In this document: piece after piece, positions 45,840 to 54,813 of the stretch
How the letters are laid out: every line of letters begins with the position of its first letter
Position numbering within the stretch: the stretch's first letter is position 1
Source: Streptomyces hygroscopicus
Lineage (GTDB): Bacteria; Actinomycetota; Actinomycetes; Streptomycetales; Streptomycetaceae
Assembly (NCBI RefSeq): GCF_026168105.1
Contig: NZ_LBMW01000011.1
Span: 1 to 64,000, forward strand
Length of the DNA: 64,000 nt
Direction: 5' to 3'
Made by a program: the position numbers and the translations under genes
The notes under the pieces: generated by a model
Seen by the model: only the letters and a program-made list of their open reading frames with translations
Databases searched by the model: none
What the model was told of the DNA's origin: nothing

Positions 45840-47120
45840 GTGCGCGCACCTCACCGGGCGGCCGCCGCCCTCGCCACGGGTCTGGTCCTGCTGGTCACGG
45901 CCTGCGGCAGCCGGCTGCCCGAGCGCGACTTCGAGAACCGCTCGACGCCGTCGCGGTACCAGAGCGCCGAGCCGATCCGGGTCGGCATCGTCACCAGCGC
46001 CACCAGCCCGGTCGGCAGCTCCGCGTTCACCGGTCCGCGTGATGGCGCCCAGGCGTATTTCGACCGCCTCGACGCGCGCGGCGGGATCGCCGGCCGCCGC
46101 GTGGAGGTGCACACGTGCGACGACGGCGGCAGCGGTGTCGGCAACAACGAGTGCGTACGCAAGCTGATCGACGAGGACAGGGTCGTCGCCCTGGTCGCCA
46201 CCACCTCGCTCGAGTACGCGGGCGCCTCCCGTGTGTCCGCCGCCGCCGTGCCCGACATCGGAGGCCAGCCCATCGGCGCCGCCTACGACACCTATCCGCA
46301 TCTGTACGGCATCTACGGCAGCCTCGCGCCGCGCACCGGCACGGCGGGCTGGGGCGGGAAGCTGTACGGGGGCACCGAGGTCTACCGCTACTTCAAGCAG
46401 CGCCAGGGAGCCCGCACGGCCGCCGTCGTCTCCTACAACCAGTCCGCGTCGGCCGCGTACGCCCGGCTCGTCGCCCGGGGCCTCGCGGCCGAGGGCTACA
46501 AGGTCGTCACCGAGCAGGTCGACTTCGCGCTGCCGAACTTCCGTGCGGCCGCCGCCGACCTCAAGCAGCAGGGCGCCGACCTGGTCTTCGACGCCCTGGA
46601 CACGCACGGCAACGCCCAGTTGTGCCAGGCCCTCGACCGGATCGGAGCGAAGATCATCGCCAAGGTCACCAATGTGCAGAACTGGACGTCGACGGTCCCC
46701 GAGGACTACAAGGACTCCCCACGGTGCCGCAACGCTCTGTGGGCGACCGGCTCCAGCCGCAACTACGAGGACACCGGCGACCGGGCCGTCCGCGCGTTCC
46801 GGGACGCGACCCGGGGCCTGAGCATGCACTCCCAGTGGCAGCTGGAGGGCTGGGCGGCGGCGATGTGGTTCACGGACGCCGCGAGGTCCTGCGGCACGGA
46901 GGTCACACGCGCGTGCGTCGAACGTTTCATGAACGCGGGGAAGCCGTACACGGCCGACGGGCTGCTGCTCCCCGTCACGTTCGAGCGCCTGGCGACGCCC
47001 CCGGCGACGCGCAGGGCGTGCCTCTCCGTGGCACGCTGGGAGGACGCGAAGGGCTGGGTGGGCCAGGGCGACATGAACGCGACCTGCTTCGACGTGCCGC
47101 AGCTGGCGTACGAGCCCTGA
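45840..47120 (+). CDS. LivK-like type 1 substrate-binding lipoprotein
   Basis: This 426-residue protein begins with a lipoprotein signal (lipobox LVTACGS), followed by the type 1 periplasmic-binding fold: IRVGIVTSATSPVGSSAFTG, GIAGRRVEVHTCDDGG, NNECVRKLIDEDRVVALVA and RTAAVVSYNQSASAAYAR. It is the probable ligand receptor of the adjacent divergent LivF/LivHMG transporter. GTG 45840 is used. The ligand, a branched-chain amino acid, amide or other small solute, cannot be decided from sequence. Confidence 0.9.
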   Translation: MRAPHRAAAALATGLVLLVTACGSRLPERDFENRSTPSRYQSAEPIRVGIVTSATSPVGSSAFTGPRDGAQAYFDRLDARGGIAGRRVEVHTCDDGGSGVGNNECVRKLIDEDRVVALVATTSLEYAGASRVSAAAVPDIGGQPIGAAYDTYPHLYGIYGSLAPRTGTAGWGGKLYGGTEVYRYFKQRQGARTAAVVSYNQSASAAYARLVARGLAAEGYKVVTEQVDFALPNFRAAAADLKQQGADLVFDALDTHGNAQLCQALDRIGAKIIAKVTNVQNWTSTVPEDYKDSPRCRNALWATGSSRNYEDTGDRAVRAFRDATRGLSMHSQWQLEGWAAAMWFTDAARSCGTEVTRACVERFMNAGKPYTADGLLLPVTFERLATPPATRRACLSVARWEDAKGWVGQGDMNATCFDVPQLAYEP

Positions 47121-47262
47121 CGCGTTCAAGGGCCGAGAGGTTCCCAGGATCGGCTACCGATGGGACAACGGTTCCGCCACAACATGGCCATGATCCCCAA
47201 CCGGCCGCCGCACCCCCGGGTCTAATCGAGCGGCGGGGGCGGCCAAGGGAATCCAGGTACGC

Positions 47263-47775
47263 ATGTACATCTCTTTCCTGGTACACGACGCGTCCGGGAG
47301 CGGAGGGACGAACCGCGCTACGTACCACCCCGCGCCCGCGCCGGGCCTCGTCCCCACCCACGGCCCGGCCGAGCGGATGGCGACGGCCGGGCGGCTCGGC
47401 GTCTCGAGCGTCGGGGCCGTGCGCTGCGTACCGTCCGTCGTCTCCACCGACTGCCCGCACGGGCCCCTTGGGACCATCCGCAGCGGTGCCGACGGACGCT
47501 CCGCCGGGGCCGGTGACGCCGTCGCCGCGGGCCTGCTGGATATCGCCGACGGCGAGGCGCTACGGCGGCGGACGGCGGCCGCGGCGCCGGAGGACTCCGC
47601 GCGCCTCCGCCCGGCACGCATCGCCGAACGGCACCGGTGCCTGTGCGCCGGCACCGTTCCGCGGGGCGGCCGGCTGCGTGGCGGGCGGAGGCGCACCGGG
47701 GCGGCCCTGCCCGGCGGTGCCCAGGCCGTGCGGGAGGCAGGGCGCGGCGCACGCGCGAAGGGGCACCTCGCATGA
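47263..47775 (+). pseudogene. Internally deleted GT4 glycosyltransferase remnant
   Basis: The frame opens MYISFLVHDASGSGGTNRATY, the usual first residues of a GT4 enzyme, then jumps after about 40 residues to a C-terminal GT4 motif (VVSTDCPHGP, GADGR, EALRRRTAAAAPEDSARL, then RPARIAERH). The whole middle of about 250 residues, including the acceptor- and most donor-site residues, is missing. The tail after residue 125 is unlike any glycosyltransferase. It is most likely a decayed gene. AAGGGA precedes the ATG, and the stop overlaps the next start. Confidence 0.75.
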
Positions 47776-48587
47776 TGACCGAGGCCCCGCGGGCCCGGCA
47801 CGAGCGCACCGCCCCGGCCCTGTGCGCCGACAGCGTCGCCGACGCGGCGGGCGGGCTGACCTTCGACATCGGCGGCACCGGCGACCCGGGCCCGGCCCAC
47901 CTGGTGCTGCGCCGCCGCGACGGCGAGGAGGTCGCGCTGCCGCTCGCCCCGGCCGAGAGCGGCCGGCTGCGCGCCGCCCTCCCCAGCAGCGTCGAACTGC
48001 CCGAAGGCCGCTGGGAGGCGTACGCGCAGTTCGCCGACGGCGAGCCCCGCCGACTGGTGCCAGGCGTCAACGATCTGCGTTCCCTCGGGCACCGGGTGCC
48101 CGGCGACATGGCCGCCAGGATCGCCGTCCGCATCCCGTACACCACCAGGGAAGGCACCCTCGCCGTCCGCAGCTGGCTGCGCGCCCCGCACGCCGAGGCG
48201 GGTGACCTGCGGATCGACGGTGGCGAGCTGAGAGTCAGCGGCCGGGTCTACGGCACCGGGCTCGCGCCGGAGGCCTACGCCGAGGTCCGCGCGCGCGGCG
48301 GCCGCAAGTCCGTGCTCCGCGCCGATGTCACCGCGCGGGAGACGGAGTTCGGTTTCACCGTGCCGTACGCGCCGCTCGCCCCCGGCATCTGGGACCTGTG
48401 GCTGCGCCCGGCCGGGGAGCGGGGGCCGAGGGTGCGGATCGCCCGCCTCCTCGACGACGTCGCGGACAAGAGACCGGTCTTCCGCTACCCCAAGGCCGCG
48501 GTGCGCGCCGAGCACGGCGAGGTGGAGGCCCGGCCGTACTACACGGTCGACAACGACCTGTCGGTGACCGTCAGCGCCGTCGGCTGA
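47772..48587 (+). CDS. Conserved hypothetical protein next to the GT4 remnant
   Basis: This 271-residue soluble protein starts at ATG 47772 (or 47775), overlapping the pseudogene's stop. Alternating hydrophobic strands (AHLVLRRRDGEEVALPLA, LAVRSWLRAPHAEAGDL, GIWDLWLRP) suggest a beta-rich fold. Homologues sit beside glycosyltransferases in Streptomyces and are sometimes labelled transferase, but I know no tested activity. With its partner gene decayed it may be on the way to loss. Confidence 0.7.
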   Translation: MMTEAPRARHERTAPALCADSVADAAGGLTFDIGGTGDPGPAHLVLRRRDGEEVALPLAPAESGRLRAALPSSVELPEGRWEAYAQFADGEPRRLVPGVNDLRSLGHRVPGDMAARIAVRIPYTTREGTLAVRSWLRAPHAEAGDLRIDGGELRVSGRVYGTGLAPEAYAEVRARGGRKSVLRADVTARETEFGFTVPYAPLAPGIWDLWLRPAGERGPRVRIARLLDDVADKRPVFRYPKAAVRAEHGEVEARPYYTVDNDLSVTVSAVG

Positions 48588-48598
48588 CCGCTTCGGCC

Positions 48599-48623
48599 TT
48601 TGCGGACACAAGCTGTCCGCAAA
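48599..48623. promoter_or_regulatory. Perfect inverted repeat, probable operator of the WYL regulator
   Basis: TTTGCGGACA (48599-48608) and TGTCCGCAAA (48614-48623) form a perfect 10-bp inverted repeat with a 5-base spacer. It ends 19 bases before the ATG of the WYL regulator, where an autoregulatory site is expected. Confidence 0.8.
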
Positions 48624-48642
48624 GGCTGGCAGACTCGAGGCC

Positions 48643-49665
48643 ATGCTGGAGACCTCGGCACGACTGCTGCGCCTGCTGTCCCTGCTCCAGGCCCACCGCG
48701 AATGGTCCGGAGCCGATCTCGCCGAACGGCTCGGCGTCAGCCCCCGCACGGTGCGCCGGGACGTGGACCGGCTGCGGGAGCTGGGTTACCCCGTCAACGC
48801 CAGCCCCGGCACCGGCGGCGGCTATCAGCTGGGCGCGGGGGCCGAGCTGCCGCCGCTGCTTTTGGACGACGACGAGGCGGTCGCCGTGGCGGTCGGACTG
48901 CGCACAGCGGCCGGGCAGGGCATCGAGGGCATCGGCGAGACCTCCGTACGCGCCCTCACCAAGCTGGAACAGGTGCTGCCGACGCGGCTGCGCCGCCGGG
49001 TGAGCGCCCTCAACGCGTTCACCGTGCCGATGATGCGCGGCCCCCTGCCCTCCGCCGTCGACCCGGCCCTCCTCACCGAAATCGCCCACCTCTGCCGCGA
49101 CGCGGAACGGCTGCGCTTCGAATACCGGGATTACGGCGGCGCCCCGACCCGGCGCACGGTCGAGCCGTACCGCCTGGTGTGCACCGAGCGCCGCTGGTAC
49201 CTGGTCGCCTGGGACGTCGACCGCGGCGACTGGCGCACGTTCCGCGTCGACCGCATCACCCCGAAGCCGCCGCACGGTCCCCGATTCACCCCGCAGACGC
49301 CGCCGGCCGAGGACCTGGCCGCGTATGTGTCGAAGGGGGTCTCCACCCGCGCGTACGCCGCGCACGCCGTCGTACGGCTGCTGGTGCCCCTGGCCGACGC
49401 GGCGGAGCGGATCTCGCCGTCGGCGGGGACGCTGGAGGCGGAGACCCACGCGAGCTGTCTGTTGCGCACCGGGGCCCCGAACCTCGATGTGATGGTGATT
49501 CACGTCATGATGACTGGCTTCGAGTTCGAGGTTCTGGAGCCCGCCGAACTGACGGACGTCATCAGGACGGCGAGGGACCGGCTGTCCCGGGCCGTCGAAC
49601 GGACGGAGCGGCCCCGGGCGCGTACTCCGGGTGATGCCCGTCGCTCGTCCGACCCCACACCGTGA
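48643..49665 (+). CDS. WYL-domain HTH transcriptional regulator
   Basis: This 340-residue regulator has an N-terminal DeoR-like winged HTH (LETSARLLRLLSLLQAHREW, then LAERLGVSPRTVRRDVDRLRELG), a GGGYQLGAGAELPPLLLDDDEA linker region and a WYL domain (TRRTVEPYRLVCTERRWYLVAWD). WYL domains sense nucleic acids or small ligands in many regulators, including those of defence systems; no defence genes are nearby. It is monocistronic behind its own inverted repeat. Confidence 0.93.
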   Translation: MLETSARLLRLLSLLQAHREWSGADLAERLGVSPRTVRRDVDRLRELGYPVNASPGTGGGYQLGAGAELPPLLLDDDEAVAVAVGLRTAAGQGIEGIGETSVRALTKLEQVLPTRLRRRVSALNAFTVPMMRGPLPSAVDPALLTEIAHLCRDAERLRFEYRDYGGAPTRRTVEPYRLVCTERRWYLVAWDVDRGDWRTFRVDRITPKPPHGPRFTPQTPPAEDLAAYVSKGVSTRAYAAHAVVRLLVPLADAAERISPSAGTLEAETHASCLLRTGAPNLDVMVIHVMMTGFEFEVLEPAELTDVIRTARDRLSRAVERTERPRARTPGDARRSSDPTP

Positions 49666-50027
49666 GGCATGGGCAGTCCCGCGGTCGGGCACGTCGGCAC
49701 GGGGGGATTCTGTGCTGAAGCCGTGTATGTGTTATGCGGAGTCAGATGGTGCGGCGCTTACCGAAATCTCATGGGAAAGAATTCGGAATGAACTCCGCGG
49801 CGCCCTTTCCGCAGGTTTATTCTGAGCCGCTTCGGAGGCCGCACGAGTTGGTTCAGAATTGCGTTCGAAGCGGTGCCGGGCAGCTGTCGGAACGCCCATA
49901 CGTGTGACCCTGTCGAGGCGAACCGGCGTCGTGATTCTGTGACAGAAGCGTGACCGGAGGGGTATGTGTGGCCAGGGTGGCGGCGCCGGGACTACCGCGC
50001 CGGGGGCCCGCGGCCTAACGTGGCGGC
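49666..50027. other. 362-bp intergenic region with possible small gene
   Basis: This stretch between the WYL regulator and the I78-like gene is less GC-rich than its surroundings, especially 49720-49870. It holds a candidate 37-codon ORF (49712-49825). Nothing else convincing was seen. Confidence 0.5.
49712..49825 (+). CDS. Possible 37-residue small protein
   Basis: GTG 49712 follows GGGGGGA and opens a 37-codon frame beginning VLKPCMCYAESDGAALTE and ending in LRGALSAGLF. Composition is protein-like (two Cys, an amphipathic ISWERIRNEL helix), and codon use is less GC-biased than its neighbours. I cannot name it; it could be a true small protein or an acquired remnant. Confidence 0.35.
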   Translation: MLKPCMCYAESDGAALTEISWERIRNELRGALSAGLF

Positions 50028-50243
50028 ATGGCTCCCCATCCCACCCCTGACGCCGAACCCGATGACTCTCCGGAGGCGTACGTCGGCCTGGAGGCCCACC
50101 AGGCCGAGCGGCTCGCCCACGAGCGCGGCTGGAGCGCGGTCCGCTCGCTGCCGCCGGGCACGGTCATCACCATGGAGTACCGCGTCGGACGGCTGAACTT
50201 CGAGGTCGAGAACGGCAGAGTCAGGCGCTGCTGGAAGGGCTGA
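50028..50243 (+). CDS. Peptidase inhibitor I78-like small protein
   Basis: This 71-residue protein has the core ERLAHERGWSAVRSLPPGTV then ITMEYRVGRLNFEV and VRRCWKG, the pattern of I78-family serine-protease inhibitors, in which the end of the chain carries the inhibitory loop (D-x-R or N-G-x-V). It lacks a signal peptide, so an intracellular role is possible. ATG 50028 is the start. A strong hairpin follows 30 bases after the stop. Confidence 0.75.
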   Translation: MAPHPTPDAEPDDSPEAYVGLEAHQAERLAHERGWSAVRSLPPGTVITMEYRVGRLNFEVENGRVRRCWKG

Positions 50244-50272
50244 CCGGCCAGACGCGCCCGGGCGGCCCAGGG

Positions 50273-50317
50273 CATGGCGAAGGCCCCGGCTCGGTGCGAG
50301 CCGGGGCCTTCGCCATG
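50273..50317. terminator. 20-bp perfect hairpin terminator
   Basis: CATGGCGAAGGCCCCGGCTC and its perfect complement form a 20-bp stem with loop GGTGC between the I78-like gene and the convergent PAP2 gene. It can act on both strands. Confidence 0.9.
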
Positions 50318-50355
50318 CGGGCAGGAGTGCGTACCGCTCCCCGCGAGTCCGTTGC

Positions 50356-51378
50356 TCAGCCGCCCGCCAGCGGCCGGGCGGAGGCCGTGCCGCGCGACAC
50401 TCGGTCCGGGTGCGGCGGGCGGCGGCTGCCCACCGGTGTGACCGGGGTCCGCTCCGCACGCGTCATGTGCGGGCCGGGGGCCAGATAGGCCGGCGGACGG
50501 GACGCCCGGCCGGCGGCCACCGGCTCCCTGACGGGCACCTCCTCGCCGGTGGCCGGGCGCGGCGGTGCGACGACCGGTGAGGGCGTGCCGACCGGGGCAG
50601 GCGCGGGCACCGGGGTGGCACGGCGGCTGCGCCGGCGGTCCCGCGCCGCGAGGATGCTCGTCTCGGCACGGGCGATCAGCGGCTCGAACCAGGGCAGCGC
50701 CAGCATGATCAGCAGACCCGCGGCCCAGCCGAGGAGCACATCGCTCAGCCAGTGCGTACCGAGGTAGACCGTCGTGAGGCCGACGCCGAGGGCAGTCACC
50801 GCGGAGGCCGCGGACAGCCAGCGCCGGGCCCGCGGCGTGGAGGCCAGATAGGCGAGGATGCCCCAGGTCACCACGGCGTTCGCGGTGTGGCCGCTGGGAA
50901 ATATATCGCCGCCGCGCCACATCTCGTTCGCCCCGATGACGGTCGCGTAGTGCGGCCCGAGGCGGCCCATGCCGTACTTGGCGGCGCCGACCGTGATGTT
51001 GAGCAGGAGCAGGGCCGTGGCCAGCGTGAGCAGCGGGCGCAGGGTGTGCTGCCGCCAGGCGCGCCAGCCCAGCCAGGACGCGATCATCGTGGCGGTGGGG
51101 CCGCGCTGGCCCAGCACCACGTAGTAGTCGAGGAACGCGTGAATCTGCGGCCACTGCTGGTACGGCCGGAAGAACATGACCTGCCAGTCCAGCCGGACCA
51201 GCCAGGAGGAGACGACCACGGCCCACACGATTGCCACGTAGAAGGCCAGCGTTGCCGAGAAGAGAACCACTCGGTGCCGGCTCATCCTGGGCACATCGAT
51301 GTCGGCCGGCCGTCCCGGCTCACGGTCCAACCGGGCGAAGACCCGGTCCAGACGGCTCAGCATTCGTTCGGTACGCAC
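50356..51378 (-). CDS. PAP2-superfamily membrane phosphatase
   Basis: This 340-residue protein has six hydrophobic segments and the PAP2 catalytic motifs FPSGHTANAVVTW and LGTHWLSDVLLG. The first motif reads KYGMGRLGP, with Gly where KX6RP has Arg. A basic, Pro-rich tail of about 100 residues is probably cytoplasmic. It probably dephosphorylates a lipid phosphate or pyrophosphate (such as phosphatidic acid or undecaprenyl pyrophosphate). It is convergent with the I78-like gene. Confidence 0.88.
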   Translation of the reverse strand: MRTERMLSRLDRVFARLDREPGRPADIDVPRMSRHRVVLFSATLAFYVAIVWAVVVSSWLVRLDWQVMFFRPYQQWPQIHAFLDYYVVLGQRGPTATMIASWLGWRAWRQHTLRPLLTLATALLLLNITVGAAKYGMGRLGPHYATVIGANEMWRGGDIFPSGHTANAVVTWGILAYLASTPRARRWLSAASAVTALGVGLTTVYLGTHWLSDVLLGWAAGLLIMLALPWFEPLIARAETSILAARDRRRSRRATPVPAPAPVGTPSPVVAPPRPATGEEVPVREPVAAGRASRPPAYLAPGPHMTRAERTPVTPVGSRRPPHPDRVSRGTASARPLAGG

Positions 51379-51601
51379 TCAATCGACGTTACAGCGAGTG
51401 AGCTGCCCACCCGCCCGATTCACTGCGGTTGTGATGACGATGTGATGTGGGATTCCTCTCAGCGGGTGTTTATTACTATGGATTCCCTAATCGTGGCCGC
51501 GCACTTCCGTCAATTCCAATGATCACCAGGTGTACGCGTTATATGGCGCTTGTCTATTCGTTCACCGAATGCTGGGGAGAAATTCCCCGGTCGCTCACTG
51601 T

Positions 51602-51639
51602 TGGTCACGAGTGGATCATGTGGTGACAAGTGGATCATG
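51602..51639. repeat. Tandem 19-bp direct repeat at the end of the mannosyltransferase gene
   Basis: TGGTCACGAGTGGATCATG (51602-51620) is followed at once by TGGTGACAAGTGGATCATG (51621-51639), with 17 of 19 bases identical. It covers the 3' end and stop of the minus-strand gene and may be a slippage duplication or a protein-binding site. The adjoining 51379-51601 is AT-richer than average and holds no gene. Confidence 0.8.
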
Positions 51640-52801
51640 GCGGACCCGCGCCGTTCAGCCAGAACGCGCCGTAGACGGCCGACGCCGCGGCGAGACCGCC
51701 CAGGACCGCCGCCGACCTGGACGGACGCGCCCGGACGAGGGTCCGCGCCAGGGGCAGCAGCAGGGGGAAGGCGGGCAGCAGGAGACGTGGCTTCGAGCCG
51801 AAGTAGCTCGACGCGCACAGGGCGAGCGCGGTGACGGCACCCGCGTACACGAGCAGCGGGAGCGGCTGGCCCTGCCGGACGCACACCACGTACAGCCAGA
51901 TGATCAGCACGACCCCGGCGATCAGCCCCACGCCGGCCGCCGCCGAGGGCAGCGAGGTGAATTTGCCTGCGATGAAGCGGGCAAAGGCGTAACCGCCGTC
52001 GAAGCCGTTGCGCCAGCCCGCCTGCACGTCGAGGTAGCCGAAGGGGCCCTTGCCGGTGCGGTGACCGACCCACAGCACGTAGCCGGCGGCACCGAGAGGC
52101 GCTAGGAGCACGCCGGCGGTCCGGCGGACGGCGGAGCCGCCGTCCGCCGGGGGCGTGCGCCGGTCCCGTACGTACGAGACGGCCGCCGAAGTCCACACGG
52201 CTGCGACGACGGCCGCGCCCACCGGCCGGGTCAGGCCGGCCAGCGAGGCGAGGACGCCCGCCGTCACCCAGCGGCCCGTCAGGACCGCGTACAGCGCCCA
52301 CGCGGCGAGCGCCGTGAACAGGGACTCGCTGTACGCCATCGACTGCACGATCCCGACCGGCAGCACCGCCCACAGCAGCACCGCACCGACGCCCACGCGG
52401 GGGCCGTACACCCGGTCCGCGACCGCGAAGATTCCCCAGGCCGCGGCGAGCGAGGCGAGTGTGGCGACGACGAGGCCCGCGTCGGCGTACGACAGCGGGG
52501 TCACCGCCGCGCCCAGCCGCTCCAGCCACGGCAGGAGCGGGAAGAAGGCGAGGTTGGAGTGCACGTCGCCGTTCGGAAGGCGGACCTCGTAGCCGTAGCC
52601 GAGGGCCGCGACCCGGGTGTACCAGAGCGAGTCCCAGCGAGCGGTCAGCAGCGTGTGCGCGCTCGTGCCGCGCGCCGCGCTCCACAGCGCGAGCACGACG
52701 AGGCCCAGGGCCCGGACGGCCGCATAGCCCACCAGGGCGGGGGCGGCGCGTCGTACGGCGCCGGTGCGGGGCGGCGCCGTACGCGTTGCAAGATCGGTCA
52801 C
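51635..52801 (-). CDS. GT-C-type mannosyltransferase-like membrane protein
   Basis: This 388-residue protein has about nine to ten membrane helices. An early TARWDSLWYTRVAALGYGYE, in which the Asp/Glu-type loop follows the first helix, and FFPLLPWLERL are characteristic of PIG-V/GT39-like glycosyltransferases that use polyprenyl-phosphate mannose. It probably mannosylates a lipid or protein at the outer membrane face. Start GTG 52801 (VTDLATRTAPP); the much longer open frame runs antisense to the MFS gene and is not real. Confidence 0.85.
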   Translation of the reverse strand: MTDLATRTAPPRTGAVRRAAPALVGYAAVRALGLVVLALWSAARGTSAHTLLTARWDSLWYTRVAALGYGYEVRLPNGDVHSNLAFFPLLPWLERLGAAVTPLSYADAGLVVATLASLAAAWGIFAVADRVYGPRVGVGAVLLWAVLPVGIVQSMAYSESLFTALAAWALYAVLTGRWVTAGVLASLAGLTRPVGAAVVAAVWTSAAVSYVRDRRTPPADGGSAVRRTAGVLLAPLGAAGYVLWVGHRTGKGPFGYLDVQAGWRNGFDGGYAFARFIAGKFTSLPSAAAGVGLIAGVVLIIWLYVVCVRQGQPLPLLVYAGAVTALALCASSYFGSKPRLLLPAFPLLLPLARTLVRARPSRSAAVLGGLAAASAVYGAFWLNGAGPP

Positions 52802-53059
52802 GCGCTCGATTATCGACGCCGTACGGAACCGAAAGCCCCCCTTGTGTGTCGTGGACCGGGGGAAGGGTGGCGTACGCCACACCTCCTCCGGGGGGAACCT
52901 GAGAGGTCCGCCACGCGACCGCCGGAGGTACTCGCGTAGGCTGACGGCTTGCTCGTTTCGTTGCGTGAGCCCCGGGAGTACCGCTCCTCCCGGCCGCAGC
53001 CGCGGGATCGTCCCCACCCGTGGACCGCCGAAGCGAGGGACAGTCTGGGAGGTACGTAC

Positions 53060-54676
53060 ATGTCCGGGACGACCACGGCCGCCGCTGGGCTGCGCCGTCG
53101 GGCGGCCGGGGCCGGTACCAACCGCTGGGTCGTCCTCGTCGTCCTCTGCGTCAGCCTGCTGCTCGTCGCCCTCGACGCCACGGTGCTGCATGTCGCGGTG
53201 CCCGCCGTCACCGAGGACCTCAGGCCCGGCGGGATAGAACTGCTCTGGATCGTCGACACCTATCCGCTCGTCTGCGCCTCGTTGCTGATCCTCTTCGGCA
53301 CGCTGGGCGACCGGATCGGCCGCAGAAGGGTCCTGCTGCTCGGATACGCCCTCTTCGGTGTCGCCTCCGGTGTCGCGGCGCTCGCCCAGGACGCGCAGGT
53401 GCTGATCCTGGCGCGGGCGCTGCTCGGTGTGGGCGGCGCGATGATCATGCCCGCGACGCTGTCCATCCTGCGCCAGGTCTTCCCCGACCGGCGCGAGCGG
53501 GCGCTGGCGATCGGCATCTGGAGCGCGGTGGCCGCGGTGGGCGCGGCGGTCGGGCCACTGCTGGGCGGCTTCCTCCTCGAGCACTTCTGGTGGGGTTCGG
53601 TCTTCCTGATCAACATCCCGCTGATGCTGGTCAGCCTGCCGGTCGGGCGGCTGCTGCTGCCGGAGTCGAAGGGGGACCGCAACGGCCCCTGGGACGTGGC
53701 CGGCGCGCTCATGGCTGCGGGCGGCCTCTTCGGACTGGTCCTCGGCGTCAAGAGGCTCGGCGGCGGGGAGTCGCCGCTCGGCCCCTTCACCTTGCTGCCG
53801 CTGCTGGCCGGTGCGGCTCTGCTGGTCGCCTTCGTACGGCGGCAGCGGCGGCGCGCACATCCGCTGGTGGATCTGCGGATGTTCGCGCGCCCGGCGTTCA
53901 GCACATCGGTCGGATGCATCGTGCTGGCGATGCTCGCGCTGGTCGGGCTGGAGCTGATCGCGGCGCAGTATCTCCAGCTGGTGCTGCACTTCTCGCCACT
54001 CGGGACGGGGCTGCGGCTGCTGCCGCTGACCTTCGCGGCGATGGCGGCGGGCCTGATCGGCTCGCACCTGCTGCACCGCTTCGGCCCACGGCTCATGGTC
54101 GTCTCCGGCTTCTGCCTCACGGCCGCGGCGGTCGTCACCCTGACGGCCATGGGCGGCCACGACAACCCGCCGCTGCTGCTGTGCGGTTTCGTGCTGCTCG
54201 GCTTCGGTCTCGAGACGACGCTCTTCGGGGCGTACGAGTCGATGCTGAGCGAGGCACCGCAGGCGCAGGCAGGCGGGGCGGCGGCGATCGGCGAGACGTC
54301 GTACCAGCTGGGCGCGGGCATCGGGATCGCGCTGCTGGGCAGCGTGATGAACGCGGCGTACGCGCCCGGCCTGTCGTCGGTCCCGGGAGTCCCGGAGCGG
54401 GCGTCGAAAGCGGCCGGGCACTCACTGGGGGAGGCGTACGAGGTGGCGGGCCGCCTCGGCGGCGCACGGGGCGAGGCCCTGCGCCACGCGGCACGCGACT
54501 CCTTCGTTCATGGGCTCCATGTCACGCTCCTGGTCAGTGCGGGGCTGCTGCTGCTCGGCGCGGTGATGGCGCTGAGGCTGCCGCGGGCCATGCACTGCGA
54601 GCCGCCGGCGGCGCCGGACCTGACCGCCGGGGTTCCGGCACCGCGGGAGCCGGCGGACTGCCCCGTCTCCGTGTAA
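53060..54676 (+). CDS. MFS drug-type exporter, DHA2 family (14 TMS)
   Basis: This 538-residue transporter has about fourteen hydrophobic helices. MFS motif A is GTLGDRIGRRRVLLLG, motif C-like ALDATVLHVAVPAV lies in helix 1, and a motif ARALLGVGGAMIMPATLS lies in helix 4. It resembles QacA/SmvA-type proton-driven multidrug exporters. ATG 53060 follows GGGAGGT; the frame from 52949 is upstream leader. Divergent from the mannosyltransferase gene. Confidence 0.92.
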   Translation: MSGTTTAAAGLRRRAAGAGTNRWVVLVVLCVSLLLVALDATVLHVAVPAVTEDLRPGGIELLWIVDTYPLVCASLLILFGTLGDRIGRRRVLLLGYALFGVASGVAALAQDAQVLILARALLGVGGAMIMPATLSILRQVFPDRRERALAIGIWSAVAAVGAAVGPLLGGFLLEHFWWGSVFLINIPLMLVSLPVGRLLLPESKGDRNGPWDVAGALMAAGGLFGLVLGVKRLGGGESPLGPFTLLPLLAGAALLVAFVRRQRRRAHPLVDLRMFARPAFSTSVGCIVLAMLALVGLELIAAQYLQLVLHFSPLGTGLRLLPLTFAAMAAGLIGSHLLHRFGPRLMVVSGFCLTAAAVVTLTAMGGHDNPPLLLCGFVLLGFGLETTLFGAYESMLSEAPQAQAGGAAAIGETSYQLGAGIGIALLGSVMNAAYAPGLSSVPGVPERASKAAGHSLGEAYEVAGRLGGARGEALRHAARDSFVHGLHVTLLVSAGLLLLGAVMALRLPRAMHCEPPAAPDLTAGVPAPREPADCPVSV

Positions 54677-54813
54677 GCCGGAAATGGCGCCCACACGCAC
54701 GGGTGCAGGGTCGGCACATGCGCCCGGCACTGGACGCGCGGCGCGGCGCGTCGTACCGTCGGCCCGTCCAGGTGTGATTAGCGCTGCTAGTTTCCAGTGC
54801 ACGGAGGCTGCTC

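Noticed and set aside
51635..54421. 928-codon minus-strand frame extending past the mannosyltransferase-like gene
   Set aside because: The upstream part lies antisense to the MFS exporter and has no transporter or glycosyltransferase content; the real start is near 52801.
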